Of a DNA stretch of 64,000 nucleotides, positions 49,707 to 58,976 are shown piece after piece. The translations under genes and the position numbers were made by a program. Source of the DNA: Parvibaculum sp046297875 (GTDB lineage Bacteria; Pseudomonadota; Alphaproteobacteria; Parvibaculales; Parvibaculaceae); the NCBI RefSeq assembly GCF_046297875.1, contig NZ_JBKBHD010000001.1:372001-436000 (forward strand). The letters run 5' to 3'. Below the pieces are notes generated by a model, which ran no database searches, had not been told where the DNA came from, and saw only the letters and a program-made list of their open reading frames with translations. Position 1 is the stretch's first letter. Each line of letters starts with the position of its first letter.

Positions 49707-51962
49707 TCAGGCCGCGGCCTTTTCCTTGCCTGGCGCGAAGCGGCCGTAGAAGGTTTCGCCCTTCGAGGCCATGTCGCGCAGCAGCTTGTTCGGCGTGAAG
49801 CGCGGCCCGTATTTCTGGGCGAGCTTGTCGCACTGCTCCACGAAGGCCGCCGTACCGACCATGTCGATCAGCGAGAGCGGACCGCCGGCCCAGGGCGCGA
49901 AGCCCCAGCCGAGGATCGCACCGACATCGGCGTCGCGCACGTCCGTCACTACGCCTTCCTCGAAGCAGCGGGCCGCTTCCAGCGCCTGAATATAAAGGAA
50001 GCGGTTTTTCAGCTCCTGCACATCGAGGTCGTCCGGGTTCTGGGATTTGCCGGCCAATTCGGCGAGACCCGGCCAGAGCTTCTTCTTGCCGTCCGCCGGA
50101 TAGTCGTAGAAGCCCTTGCCCGCCTTCTTTCCGACGCGGCCGAGATCCACAACCATCTTCCTGACGAGATCGTCCGCCGGCGAGCCGACATATTTGTCGC
50201 CGAGGTCCTTTTTCGTCTGTTCGCGCACCTTGTAGGCGAGGTCGAGCGAGACTTCGTCATTGAGCGCGAGCGGCGGCATGGGCATACCGGTCATGCGGCC
50301 GACATTCTCGATCATGGCCGGAGGTACGCCCTCGCCGAGCATGGCAAGGCCTTCGCCGACATAGGTGCCGAAGCAGCGTGAGGTGTAGAAGCCGCGGCTG
50401 TCGTTCACCACGATAGGCGTCTTGCGGATCTGCTTCACGTAATCCATCGCCTTGGCAAGCGTTTCGTCGCTCGTCTTCTTGCCCATAATGATTTCGACAA
50501 GCTGCATCTTGTCGACGGGGGAGAAGAAATGGATGCCGATGAAGTTCTCGGGCTTCGCCGAGGCTTCTGCGAGGCCGGTGATCGGCAGGGTGGAAGTGTT
50601 CGAGCCGTAGATGCCGCCCTCGCCAAGCTGCGGTTCGGACTTCTTCGTCACATCCGCCTTGATCTCGCGGTTTTCGAAGACCGCCTCGATGACGAGATCG
50701 GCGCCCTTGAGGTCGTCGTAATTCGTCGTCGGCTTGATGAGGCCGAGCAGCTTGTCGGCCTTTTCCTGCGTGGTCTTGCCGCGCTCAAGCGCTTTCGCCA
50801 GCAGTTTTTCGGAATAGGCCTTGCCCTTTTCCGCATTTGCCTGATCGGTGTCGAGAAGCATGACCTCCATGCCGGCCTGCGCCGACACGAAGGCAATGCC
50901 CGCACCCATCATGCCGGCGCCGAGAATGCCGAGCTTCTTCACCTGGAAAGGCGCGATGCCTGCCGGGCGGCGGGCACCCTTGCCGAGTTCCTGCATCGAC
51001 AGGAAGAGCGAACGGATCATCGCCTTGGAGCGCGGGTCCATCAGCAGCTTCGTGAAGTAGCGCGTCTCGATGCGGAGTCCCGCCTCGATCGGCACCTGCA
51101 GTCCTTCATAGATGCAGGACATGATGTACTTCTGCGCCGGGAAGTTGCCATGCGTGGTCTTGTGCAGCGTGGCATTGCCGATGGTGAAGACGGAGCCGCC
51201 CTTCGGATCATGCGGGCCGCCGCCGGGGATGCGATAGCCTTCGCGGTCCCAGGGCTGGATGGCGATAGCATGAACATCCGGTCCCTTCTTGCCGAGCTTC
51301 ACCTTCGGCTGGGCGAGGCCTTCCTTGAGCCAGGCGCGCGCCGTGGCGACTTCCTGGCCGGGTTCGGCGATCGCGTTGCAGACGCCGGCCTTCACGGCCT
51401 TTTCCGGCGAGAGCGAGGTGCCCTGCAGGATCAGCGGGAGAGCGGCCTGTGCGCCGATGAGACGGGGCAGACGCTGCGTGCCGCCGCCGCCGGGAAGGAG
51501 ACCGACTTTCGCTTCGGGCAGGCCGATCTGCGTCTTCGGGTTGTTGCCGACGACGCGATAGTGACAGGCGAGCGTGACCTCAAGGCCGCCGCCAAGCGCG
51601 GTGCCGTTGATCGCGGCCGCGACGGGCTTGCCGCAGGTCTCTAGCGAGCGCAGCAGCATGTTGAACTTGAGGTTGCCCTCATACATGGCGCGGACGCGGT
51701 CTTCCTGCGAACCGCCACCTTCGCCGCCACCGGCCTGACCGCCCATCATGGACAGGTCGGCGCCGGCGCAGAAGGCATCCTTGCCGGAGGTGAGGATGGC
51801 GCCCTTGATTGCGTCATCGCCCATGATCTTTTCGATGATCGAGGCCATGTCGGCCATCGAACTTTGCGACAGCACGTTCATCGTGCGGTTCGGCATGTCC
51901 CAGGTGACGAGGGCGATACCGTCGCCATCGACTTCGAACTTGAAGTTTTCGTAAGTGGTCAT
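49707..51962 (-). CDS. FadJ-like 3-hydroxyacyl-CoA dehydrogenase/enoyl-CoA hydratase fusion
   Basis: The 751-residue bifunctional beta-oxidation enzyme has an N-terminal crotonase domain (1 to about 200) with both catalytic Glu residues (ALGGGLEVTLACHY and IGLPEAKVGLLPGGGGTQRL). The NAD-binding dehydrogenase domain begins near residue 336 (KLGILGAGMMGAGIAF) and shows NTSTLPITGLAE and the catalytic His/Glu region FIGIHFFSPVDKMQLVEII. It hydrates 2-enoyl-CoA and oxidises 3-hydroxyacyl-CoA. It is the last gene of the operon, nine bases after the thiolase stop. Confidence 0.95.
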   Translation of the reverse strand: MTTYENFKFEVDGDGIALVTWDMPNRTMNVLSQSSMADMASIIEKIMGDDAIKGAILTSGKDAFCAGADLSMMGGQAGGGEGGGSQEDRVRAMYEGNLKFNMLLRSLETCGKPVAAAINGTALGGGLEVTLACHYRVVGNNPKTQIGLPEAKVGLLPGGGGTQRLPRLIGAQAALPLILQGTSLSPEKAVKAGVCNAIAEPGQEVATARAWLKEGLAQPKVKLGKKGPDVHAIAIQPWDREGYRIPGGGPHDPKGGSVFTIGNATLHKTTHGNFPAQKYIMSCIYEGLQVPIEAGLRIETRYFTKLLMDPRSKAMIRSLFLSMQELGKGARRPAGIAPFQVKKLGILGAGMMGAGIAFVSAQAGMEVMLLDTDQANAEKGKAYSEKLLAKALERGKTTQEKADKLLGLIKPTTNYDDLKGADLVIEAVFENREIKADVTKKSEPQLGEGGIYGSNTSTLPITGLAEASAKPENFIGIHFFSPVDKMQLVEIIMGKKTSDETLAKAMDYVKQIRKTPIVVNDSRGFYTSRCFGTYVGEGLAMLGEGVPPAMIENVGRMTGMPMPPLALNDEVSLDLAYKVREQTKKDLGDKYVGSPADDLVRKMVVDLGRVGKKAGKGFYDYPADGKKKLWPGLAELAGKSQNPDDLDVQELKNRFLYIQALEAARCFEEGVVTDVRDADVGAILGWGFAPWAGGPLSLIDMVGTAAFVEQCDKLAQKYGPRFTPNKLLRDMASKGETFYGRFAPGKEKAAA

Positions 51963-51971
51963 GTCTCTACC

Positions 51972-53177
51972 TCACACGCGTTCGATGATGGTGGCGGTGC
52001 CCATGCCCGCGCCGACGCAGAGCGTGACCAGCGCGGTGTTGAGATCGCGCCGTTCGAGTTCGTCGAGTACGGTGCCGAGGATCATGCCGCCGGTCGCGCC
52101 GAGCGGATGGCCCATCGCGATCGCGCCGCCATTCACATTCATCTTCTCATGCGGGATGTCGAGCGCCTGCATCATGCGCAGCACGACGGAGGCGAAGGCT
52201 TCGTTCAGTTCATAGAGGTCGATGTCTTCCGGCTTCATGCCAGCCTTGGCGAGCGCCTTGCGCGATACATCGGCAGGGCCCGTCAGCATGATGCAAGGCT
52301 CGGAGCCGATGGAGGCCATGGCGCGGATGCGCGCGCGGGGCTTCAGCCCCATTGCCTTGCCGGTTTCGAGGTTGCCGAGCAGCACGGCGGAAGCGCCGTC
52401 CACGATGCCCGACGAATTGCCAGCATGGTGGACGTGGTTGATCTCTTCCACTTCCGGGTAGCGGTCGAGCGCGACGCCGTCGAAGGCGAATTCGCCAAGC
52501 GACGCGAAGGAGGGCTGGAGCGCGGCGAGCGACTGCATGGTCGCGTCGGGCCGCATATGCTCGTCATGGTCGAGAATGGTGAGGCCGTTGATATCCCTCA
52601 CCGGAATGACCGACTTCGCGAAATAGCCCTTGTCCCAAGCATTTTTCGCGCGCTTCTGGCTCTCGACGGCATAGGCGTCGACATCGGTGCGCGTGAAGCC
52701 GTATTTGGAGCAGATCAAATCCGCGCCAATGCCCTGCGGCGTGAAATAGGACTTGAAGGCGATGTTCGGGTCGGACGACCAGGAGCCGCCCGACGCGCCC
52801 ATGCCGACGCGCGACATGGACTCGACGCCGCCGCCGATCGTCATGTCGGCTTCGCCGGACATGACCTTCGCCGCCGCCATGTTGGTCGCTTCGAGGCCGG
52901 AGGCGCAGAAGCGGTTGATCTGCACGCCGGCCGTGGTCTGCGCGTAGTCGGCATTCAGCACCGCGATGCGGGCGATGTCGCCGCCCTGCTCGCCAACAGG
53001 GTCGACGCAGCCGAGGACGACGTCATCGACCTTCGATGTATCGAGGCCGTTGCGATCGCGGATCGCCTTCAGCGTCTGGGTGGAAAGTTCGAGCGCGGTC
53101 ACTTCGTGCAGCGCGCCGTCCTTCTTGCCCTTGCCGCGCGGGGTGCGCACGGTGTCGTAGATGAAACAATCTGTCAT
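51972..53177 (-). CDS. Acetyl-CoA C-acyltransferase (thiolase) of the beta-oxidation operon
   Basis: The 401-residue thiolase has Cys91 in NRFCASGLEAT, ELNEAFASV, the GGAIAMGHPLGATGG His block and the second Cys in LCVGAGMGTA. It is the thiolytic partner of the FadJ-like enzyme downstream. It is a FadI/FadA-type protein on neighbour grounds, but the closest subfamily would need a tree. Confidence 0.94.
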   Translation of the reverse strand: MTDCFIYDTVRTPRGKGKKDGALHEVTALELSTQTLKAIRDRNGLDTSKVDDVVLGCVDPVGEQGGDIARIAVLNADYAQTTAGVQINRFCASGLEATNMAAAKVMSGEADMTIGGGVESMSRVGMGASGGSWSSDPNIAFKSYFTPQGIGADLICSKYGFTRTDVDAYAVESQKRAKNAWDKGYFAKSVIPVRDINGLTILDHDEHMRPDATMQSLAALQPSFASLGEFAFDGVALDRYPEVEEINHVHHAGNSSGIVDGASAVLLGNLETGKAMGLKPRARIRAMASIGSEPCIMLTGPADVSRKALAKAGMKPEDIDLYELNEAFASVVLRMMQALDIPHEKMNVNGGAIAMGHPLGATGGMILGTVLDELERRDLNTALVTLCVGAGMGTATIIERV

Positions 53178-53225
53178 GTTCGTCTCCCTGGGGGACTGGT
53201 TCTTGTTGCGCCGGTGCGGGTACGC

Positions 53226-54377
53226 TCAGAGCGTGCGGGCGACCAGCATTTTCATGATTTCGTTCGTGCCGCCGTAGATCTTCTGGATGCGGGCATTCGT
53301 GTAGAGCTTCGCGATGGGATATTCCATCATGTAGCCATAGCCGCCGAAGAACTGCAGACAGGTGTCGATGATTTCGTTTTCCTTCTGCGTGGTCCACCAC
53401 TTGGCCATGGCGGCCGTCGTCGCATCGAGCTTGCCGTCGAGCAGCTTCACAGCGCAATCGTCCACGAAGACGCGGGCGATGGTCGCTTCGGTCTTGCATT
53501 CGGCAAGCTTGAACTGCGTGTTCTGGAAATCGAGGATGCGCTGACCGAAAGCCGTGCGCTCCTTCACATAGTCTGTCGTGTATTTCAGCGCCATTTCCAT
53601 CGCGATGACGGCATTGACCGCGATGATGAGGCGTTCCTGCGGAAGCTGCTGCATGAGCTGGAAGAAGCCCTTGCCCTCTTCCGTGCCGAGCAGGTTGGAG
53701 GTCGGCACCTTCACCTCGTCGAAAAAGAGCTCCGACGTGTCCTGCGCCTTCTGGCCCATCTTCTTCAGGTTGCGGCCGCGGCGGAAGCCTTCCACCTCAT
53801 CCGTCTCGACCATGATGAGCGATGTGCCCTTGGCGCCGCCGGCCGGGTCGGTCTTTGCAACGACGCAGATCAGGTTCGCCTGCTGGCCATTGGTGATGAA
53901 GGTTTTCTGGCCGTTCACCACATACTGGTTGCCTTCCTTCTTCGCGGTCGTCTTCACGCCCTGAAGATCGGAGCCCGTGCCCGGCTCGGTCATGGCGATG
54001 GCGCCGACGATTTCGCCGGATGCCATCTTGGGCAGCCACTTCATCTTCTGCTCTTCGGTGCCGTAGGACTGGATGTAATGTGCGACGATGCCCGAATGAA
54101 CCGAGTTGCCGAAACCGGAAATGCCGGCGCGGCCCTGCTCTTCGGCGATCACCATTTCATGGCCGAAATTGCCGCCGCCGCCGCCATATTCCTCCTTGAT
54201 GGAGGCGCAGAGAATGCCCGCCTCGCCCGCTTTCAGCCATGCGTCGCGATCGACATGGCCCTGGTCTTCCCAGCGGTCCACATGGGGCTGGAATTCCTTT
54301 TCATAGAATTTGCGGACAGCGCCCTGAAGGATCTGCAGTTCCTCGTTGAGCCAAGGCGACTTGTATTCGGCGTTCAT
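53226..54377 (-). CDS. Acyl-CoA dehydrogenase
   Basis: The 383-residue acyl-CoA dehydrogenase has YGGGGGNFGHEMVIAEE, MTEPGTGSDLQGVKT, NGQKTFITNGQQANL and RTAFGQRILDFQNTQF, ending IQKIYGGTNEIMKMLVARTL. The GGTNEI replaces the YEGT motif, as in long-chain dehydrogenases. It is the third gene of the operon. The start gives MNAEYKSPWLN with GGGAG upstream. Confidence 0.92.
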   Translation of the reverse strand: MNAEYKSPWLNEELQILQGAVRKFYEKEFQPHVDRWEDQGHVDRDAWLKAGEAGILCASIKEEYGGGGGNFGHEMVIAEEQGRAGISGFGNSVHSGIVAHYIQSYGTEEQKMKWLPKMASGEIVGAIAMTEPGTGSDLQGVKTTAKKEGNQYVVNGQKTFITNGQQANLICVVAKTDPAGGAKGTSLIMVETDEVEGFRRGRNLKKMGQKAQDTSELFFDEVKVPTSNLLGTEEGKGFFQLMQQLPQERLIIAVNAVIAMEMALKYTTDYVKERTAFGQRILDFQNTQFKLAECKTEATIARVFVDDCAVKLLDGKLDATTAAMAKWWTTQKENEIIDTCLQFFGGYGYMMEYPIAKLYTNARIQKIYGGTNEIMKMLVARTL

Positions 54378-54404
54378 TCTTCGCACTCCCTGAAGACTTG
54401 ATAA

Positions 54405-56198
54405 TCAGAACTCTTCTGCCGCCATCGACATGATTGGTGCTGCGCCGTGACGGATACGCGCAAGATGCGTCGCCGTCTCGGGCACCACATGGTCCATGTA
54501 GTAGCGGCCGGTTTTTATTTTCGTTTCGTACCAAGCCTTGTCCCCACCCTGAGCGGTGGCAAGGCGATCATTCGCGGCTTTCGCCATCTTCGCCCACATG
54601 AAGGCGAGACCCGTCACACCGAAAAGATGCATATAGGGCGTCGAGCCCGCACCGGCATGATCCGGGTTTTCGAGTGCGTTTTCCATGAACCACATGGTGC
54701 CGGCCTCGAGATCCTTGCGGGCGCGCTTCAGCGGCTCGACGAAAGGTTTCATCTTGTCGTCACTTTCATTCGCTGCGGCGAAATCATCCACCATCTTGAA
54801 GAAGGCGAAGACGCCGCGGCCACCATTCTGCGCGAGCTTGCGCCCCACGAGATCGAGCGCCTGCACGCCGTTCGCGCCTTCATAGATCATGGCGATGCGC
54901 GAATCGCGCACGAACTGTTCCATGCCCCATTCGGCGATGTAGCCATGCCCGCCGAAAATCTGCTGCGCATCGACCGCGTTCATGAAGCCGCGATCGGTGA
55001 AGTAGCCTTTCAGCACCGGCGTCAGCAGCGCCATCATGTCGTCGCCGAATTCGCGCGTCTTCTCGTCGTCGGAGCGATGCGAGAGGTCACCATGCAGCGC
55101 CGTCCAGACGAGCAGCGCACGGGCGCCTTCGTTGAACGACTTGATGTCGAGCAGCATGCGGCGGACATCCGGGTGCACGATCAGCGGATCGGCGGGCTTG
55201 TCTTCTGCCTTCGTACCGGTGAGCGATCGGCCTTGCAGGCGCTCCTGCGCATAGGTCAGCGCGTTCTGATAGGCGACTTCGGATTGCGAGAGGCCCTGCA
55301 GGCCGACGCCGAGGCGCGCCTCGTTCATCATGGTGAACATGGCGCGCAGCCCCTTGTGCTCCTCGCCGACAAGCCAGCCGATCGCTTCGTCGTAATTGAG
55401 AACGCAAGTCGCGTTGCCGTGAATGCCCATCTTCTCTTCGAGCGCACCGCATGAAACGCCATTGCGCGCTCCAAGCGAACCGTCATCATTGACCATGAAC
55501 TTCGGCACGAGGAAGAGTGAAATGCCCTTCACGCCCTGGGGGGCGCCTTCGATACGGGCCAGCACAAGATGGAGAATATTCTCCGCAAGATCGTGGTCGC
55601 CTGCGGAAATGAAAATCTTCTGGCCGCTTATCTTGTAGGAACCGTCGCCCACCGGCACCGCCTTGGTGCGCAGGAGACCGAGATCGGTGCCGCAATGCGG
55701 CTCCGTCAGGTTCATCGTGCCGGTCCATTCGCCGGTCACGAGCTTCGGCAGATATTTCTTCTTCTGCTCGTCGGTGCCATGTTGTGAAAGCGCGGAATAG
55801 GCGCCGTGGCTGAGCCCCGGATACATGCCGAAGGCCATATTCGCCGACGACACCATCTCGTTGAAGATGACGCCGAGCGCATTGGGGAGGCCCTGCCCGC
55901 CATAGGCCGTGTCGGCGACGAGCGCCGGCCAGCCGCCATCGACGAGCAGCTTGTAGGCATCCTTGAAGCCGGTGGGGGTCGTCACCACGCCGTTTTCGAG
56001 CTTGCAGCCTTCGCGGTCGCCGATCTGGTTCAGAGGCTGCAGCACTTCTTCCGTCAGCTTTGCCGCTTCTTCCAGGATCGCGTCAACGAGATCGGCAGGC
56101 GCATCCGCAAAGCCAGGCAAGTCCGAGTATTGCGAGAAGTCCAGCAACTCGTTCAGCAGAAAACGGTATTCGCGCAAGGGCGCCTTGTAGCTCGGCAT
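54405..56198 (-). CDS. Acyl-CoA dehydrogenase with C-terminal extension domain
   Basis: The 597-residue protein has an acyl-CoA dehydrogenase core with MNLTEPHCGTDLGLLRT and the FAD and catalytic segment SRIAMIYEGANGVQALDLVGR, in which the Glu of YEGANG (near residue 436) is the expected base. A further roughly 130-residue helical C-terminal domain follows, as in the long FadE-type subfamily. It is the second gene of the operon and probably the long-chain partner of the shorter dehydrogenase downstream. Confidence 0.93.
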   Translation of the reverse strand: MPSYKAPLREYRFLLNELLDFSQYSDLPGFADAPADLVDAILEEAAKLTEEVLQPLNQIGDREGCKLENGVVTTPTGFKDAYKLLVDGGWPALVADTAYGGQGLPNALGVIFNEMVSSANMAFGMYPGLSHGAYSALSQHGTDEQKKKYLPKLVTGEWTGTMNLTEPHCGTDLGLLRTKAVPVGDGSYKISGQKIFISAGDHDLAENILHLVLARIEGAPQGVKGISLFLVPKFMVNDDGSLGARNGVSCGALEEKMGIHGNATCVLNYDEAIGWLVGEEHKGLRAMFTMMNEARLGVGLQGLSQSEVAYQNALTYAQERLQGRSLTGTKAEDKPADPLIVHPDVRRMLLDIKSFNEGARALLVWTALHGDLSHRSDDEKTREFGDDMMALLTPVLKGYFTDRGFMNAVDAQQIFGGHGYIAEWGMEQFVRDSRIAMIYEGANGVQALDLVGRKLAQNGGRGVFAFFKMVDDFAAANESDDKMKPFVEPLKRARKDLEAGTMWFMENALENPDHAGAGSTPYMHLFGVTGLAFMWAKMAKAANDRLATAQGGDKAWYETKIKTGRYYMDHVVPETATHLARIRHGAAPIMSMAAEEF

Positions 56199-56255
56199 GG
56201 GATTCCTCCGGCAGGTAGGTAAGGAGCGCCCCTTTCGAGCGGGGGCGCCGTTACC

Positions 56256-56783
56256 TCAGACGATAACCTTTTCGAACTTTTTCGTCTTTGCCGGTTTCGC
56301 GACGGCGGCGGCCGGGGCACCGGATTTTCGTGCCTCCTTCACCTGCACCTCGATCTGGGCTTCCAGACGGGCGCAGCTATCCTCCAGCGTGCGTATCTGC
56401 AGGTCGATTTCGCTGCGCTGCTCGTGAAGCTGGGCGATGCGCTTGCGGAACTTGTCCACGGCAACGCGGTTCTGCGTCTCGCAGCCGTCCTGAAGATCAT
56501 AGAGGCTCAGGATTTCCTTGATCTCGGAAAGCGCGAGACCGACATTTTTGCCGCGCACGATCAGCGTGAGACGGGCGCGGTCGCGCGGATGATAGATACG
56601 GGTCTGGCCCCTGCGCTCGGGCTTCAGCAAGCCCTTGTCCTCATAGAAGCGGATGGCGCGGGTGGTGAGGCCGAACTCATCGGCCAGCTCCGTGATTGAG
56701 TAGGTGACGCCGGACATCTCGCAATGGGCTGCGCCGTTGCGCTTCGGGGCGCTGGCGGCGTCCGTATGAAGCTGCTGTTCCAT
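56256..56783 (-). CDS. MerR-family regulator of the beta-oxidation operon (LiuR-type)
   Basis: The 175-residue regulator has the MerR winged helix SITELADEFGLTTRAIRFYEDKGLLKPERRG, then a coiled-coil dimerisation helix rich in Gln and Arg (HEQRSEIDLQIRTLEDSCARLEAQ). The Cys-poor C-terminus ends in basic KKFEKVIV. LiuR-type MerR proteins control branched-chain and fatty-acid degradation genes in proteobacteria. It is the first gene of the operon, 57 bases before the acyl-CoA dehydrogenase gene. The start could be the later ATG at MSGVTYS. Confidence 0.88.
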   Translation of the reverse strand: MEQQLHTDAASAPKRNGAAHCEMSGVTYSITELADEFGLTTRAIRFYEDKGLLKPERRGQTRIYHPRDRARLTLIVRGKNVGLALSEIKEILSLYDLQDGCETQNRVAVDKFRKRIAQLHEQRSEIDLQIRTLEDSCARLEAQIEVQVKEARKSGAPAAAVAKPAKTKKFEKVIV

Positions 56784-56896
56784 GAACTCTCTCCCTGACT
56801 GCCGGTCCAGCGGCATCTAGCCGCGCGGACAGGACCGATGGCGTTTCAAGCTCTAGTTTTTGGCTGTTTTCAGCCGATTTTCTAAAAGTAGACCGG

Positions 56897-56925
56897 AATC
56901 TATTTGACGTTGACGTAAGCGTCAA
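56897..56925 (-). promoter_or_regulatory. LiuR-type operator overlapping a minus-strand promoter
   Basis: The 22-base imperfect palindrome at 56904-56925 has 6-base TTGACG/CGTCAA arms and an ACGT centre; 18 of 22 positions are symmetric. TTGACG at its right end (56925-56920) serves as a -35 box, with TAGATT at 56902-56897 as -10 after 17 bases. This is the expected site for the MerR regulator 114 bases downstream; the CAP-domain gene is divergent and could also be controlled. Confidence 0.65.
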
Positions 56926-57002
56926 GCCGGAGTCGAAAAATTTTGCCCGCCGCCATGCCCGGTGCTCTATTGGCGCCGGAAGAAACCCGGGAGAGGAAGA
57001 AG

Positions 57003-57560
57003 ATGATGCGCCTTGCCGTGCGTGCCCTGCTCGTATTTTCCGCCGGCTTGCTCGTCGCCTGTGCCACCGGTCCTTCCGCAGACAAGCCGCGCGAAGTGAA
57101 CACGCGAAGCCTGCCGCAAGGAGCGAGTGCGGCTACGCAAGCGGATAGCCCGCTGGCTGCGGAAGTGCTGAAAGCCGTGAACACCTCGCGGGCCACGCGC
57201 GGCACGGCGCCGCTTTCGACAGATGCGGCATTGCAGCGCGCGGCAGCGGTTCATGCCGCCGATATGCAGCTACGCAACTTCTACGGCCATCACAATCCGG
57301 ACGGGCAAGGCCCGCGCGAACGGGTGCTTGCGGTCTCGCCCGATTTCAAGGGCAGCGTGGCGGAGAATATTCAGGTGGTCGAAGGTGCAAGCTATGCAGC
57401 CATGAGCGATGCGCAGCTAGCTGCCGAGCTTGTCGGCAAATGGGCGGCGAGCCCGCAGCACCGCCGCAACATGCAGTCACCGGATTTCACGCGCAGCGGT
57501 ATCGGCATTGCACGCAGCGGCCAGAAAATTATTGCGGTGCAGGTCTTTTCCGCGCCCTGA
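57003..57560 (+). CDS. CAP-domain (SCP/PR-1) lipoprotein
   Basis: The 185-residue protein begins MMRLAVRALLVFSAGLLVAC, a signal with the lipobox LVAC (Cys20). The mature part has the CAP core: VLKAVNTSRATRGTAPLSTDAALQRAAAVHAADM, NFYGHHNPDG, AENIQVV and WAASPQHRRNM. It is anchored in the envelope, facing the periplasm or outer surface. Bacterial CAP proteins bind or process cell-wall or lipid ligands. It is divergent from the MerR operon. Confidence 0.87.
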   Translation: MMRLAVRALLVFSAGLLVACATGPSADKPREVNTRSLPQGASAATQADSPLAAEVLKAVNTSRATRGTAPLSTDAALQRAAAVHAADMQLRNFYGHHNPDGQGPRERVLAVSPDFKGSVAENIQVVEGASYAAMSDAQLAAELVGKWAASPQHRRNMQSPDFTRSGIGIARSGQKIIAVQVFSAP

Positions 57561-57641
57561 GCGCAGGCCCCGCAAAGTCATTGCAGGCGCAGGCTTTGCA
57601 GTGACATGCTCGCGCGGTCGAATCTCCGGGGGCTCACAAAG

Positions 57642-58742
57642 ATGAAACGCAGGGAATTTCTCGGCGCGGCGGCAGGCGCAATCGCCATGCCCGCGCTTGT
57701 CACGCCGGCAAGTGCAGCGGGGGGGCGCGCCGCGGACCGCATCGAATGGCGCATGGCGACGGCCTGGCCGAAGGGCGCGCCGGGCGTCGGCGTCAATGCG
57801 CAGCGGCTGGCAGACCGGATCGGCGCCATGTCAGGCGGGCGGCTCACCGTGAAACTTTACGGCGCGGGCGAACTCGTGCCGCCCTTCGAGGTGTTCGATG
57901 CCGTGTCGCAGGGCCAAGTCTGCGAAATGGGGCATGGTTCGCCTTACTATTGGCAGGGCAAGAACCCGGTCTTCCATTATTTCACGGGCGTGCCCTTCGG
58001 GCTGATGGCGCCGGAGATGGCGGGCTGGCTGCAATTCGGCGGCGGGCAGGCACTCTGGGACGAAGCCTATGCGCCCTTTGGCGTCCTGCCCTTCTATGCC
58101 GGGTCGAGCGGGGTTCAGGCCGGCGGCTGGCTCAATCGCGAAATCAACACCTTGGACGATCTCAAGGGTCTGCGCTTCCGCATCGCCGGGCTCGGCGGCG
58201 AAGTGATGCGCCGTCTCGGCGTGAGCGTCATACTGACGCCACCCGGCGAAATCTTCAGTGCCATGCAGAACCGCACCATCGACGCCGCCGAATGGGTAGG
58301 CCCCTGGAACGACATGGCCTTCGGCCTCGACCGGGTGGCAAAATATTACTACCTGCCTGCCTTCCACGAGGCGGGGCCTGCGCTCGAACTCATTGTAAAC
58401 AAAGAGAAATTCAATGCCCTGCCGGCCGATCTCCAGAACATTGTTCGCGGTGCGGCCTTGGCAAGCGCGGCAGAGGCGCTGGCCGATTTCACCTTCCACA
58501 ATATCGAGGCCTTTGCCCGGCTGACGGCGGAAGGCGGCCCGGAGCTGCGCGAATGGCCGGAGCCCGTCGCGGCCGAACTGGCCCGTGTTTCGAGCGAAGT
58601 TCTGGCCGAACTTGCGGCTTCCAGCGAGCTGGCGGGCCGGGTTGCGGCCTCGCATGATGCCTATCTCGCCAAGGCGCGGCAATGGTCGCAATGGTCCGAT
58701 GCGGCGATGCTCGGCCTTAGAAACCGGCATCCGCTCGACTAG
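57642..58742 (+). CDS. TRAP-type substrate-binding protein (DctP family)
   Basis: The 366-residue protein starts with a Tat signal (KRREFLGAAAGAIAMPAL). The mature region has WRMATAWPKGAPG, LKGLRFRIAGLGGEVMRRLGVS and ILTPPGEIFSAMQNRTIDAAEWVGPWNDMAFGL, as in dicarboxylate-type TRAP binding proteins. Arg in the FRIAGLGG strand is the usual carboxylate contact. No dctQ or dctM gene is adjacent, so its permease must be encoded elsewhere. Confidence 0.88.
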   Translation: MKRREFLGAAAGAIAMPALVTPASAAGGRAADRIEWRMATAWPKGAPGVGVNAQRLADRIGAMSGGRLTVKLYGAGELVPPFEVFDAVSQGQVCEMGHGSPYYWQGKNPVFHYFTGVPFGLMAPEMAGWLQFGGGQALWDEAYAPFGVLPFYAGSSGVQAGGWLNREINTLDDLKGLRFRIAGLGGEVMRRLGVSVILTPPGEIFSAMQNRTIDAAEWVGPWNDMAFGLDRVAKYYYLPAFHEAGPALELIVNKEKFNALPADLQNIVRGAALASAAEALADFTFHNIEAFARLTAEGGPELREWPEPVAAELARVSSEVLAELAASSELAGRVAASHDAYLAKARQWSQWSDAAMLGLRNRHPLD

Positions 58743-58976
58743 GCCGCGCTTTACGAAAGAACATTTGGCCGCACCCGCAATCGCAAGCCAGACGGGCTCC
58801 GGTTAACCCGGTATTTACCTACCTTGCCGTTTTATTGGTGTGCTGAAACAGCACGTCCCGCAGCATATTTGTGCGCCGGCGGCGTCCCAGCGTATCGCAG
58901 CAAGATTTAGGGCCAGTCAGCGTTGAGAAATACCAGATAGCGCGGTTTATACTGGCCCGAAGGGTAAACGGGCATA

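Noticed and set aside
51864..54401. An 845-residue plus-strand frame over the thiolase and acyl-CoA dehydrogenase genes
   Set aside because: It is antisense to two complete enzymes with all catalytic motifs; its sequence is His/Arg/Asp-rich shadow translation with no domain.
56199..56255. GC-rich hairpin (GCGCCCC/GGGGCGC) between the MerR gene and the next operon gene as a terminator
   Set aside because: No U run on either strand and the downstream gene has no separate promoter visible; it may be an attenuator or an mRNA stability element.
58840..58854. GTGCTGAAACAGCAC palindrome between the TRAP gene and the PodJ-like gene
   Set aside because: Six-base arms with a three-base loop but no T run and no regulator nearby; noted but not assigned.
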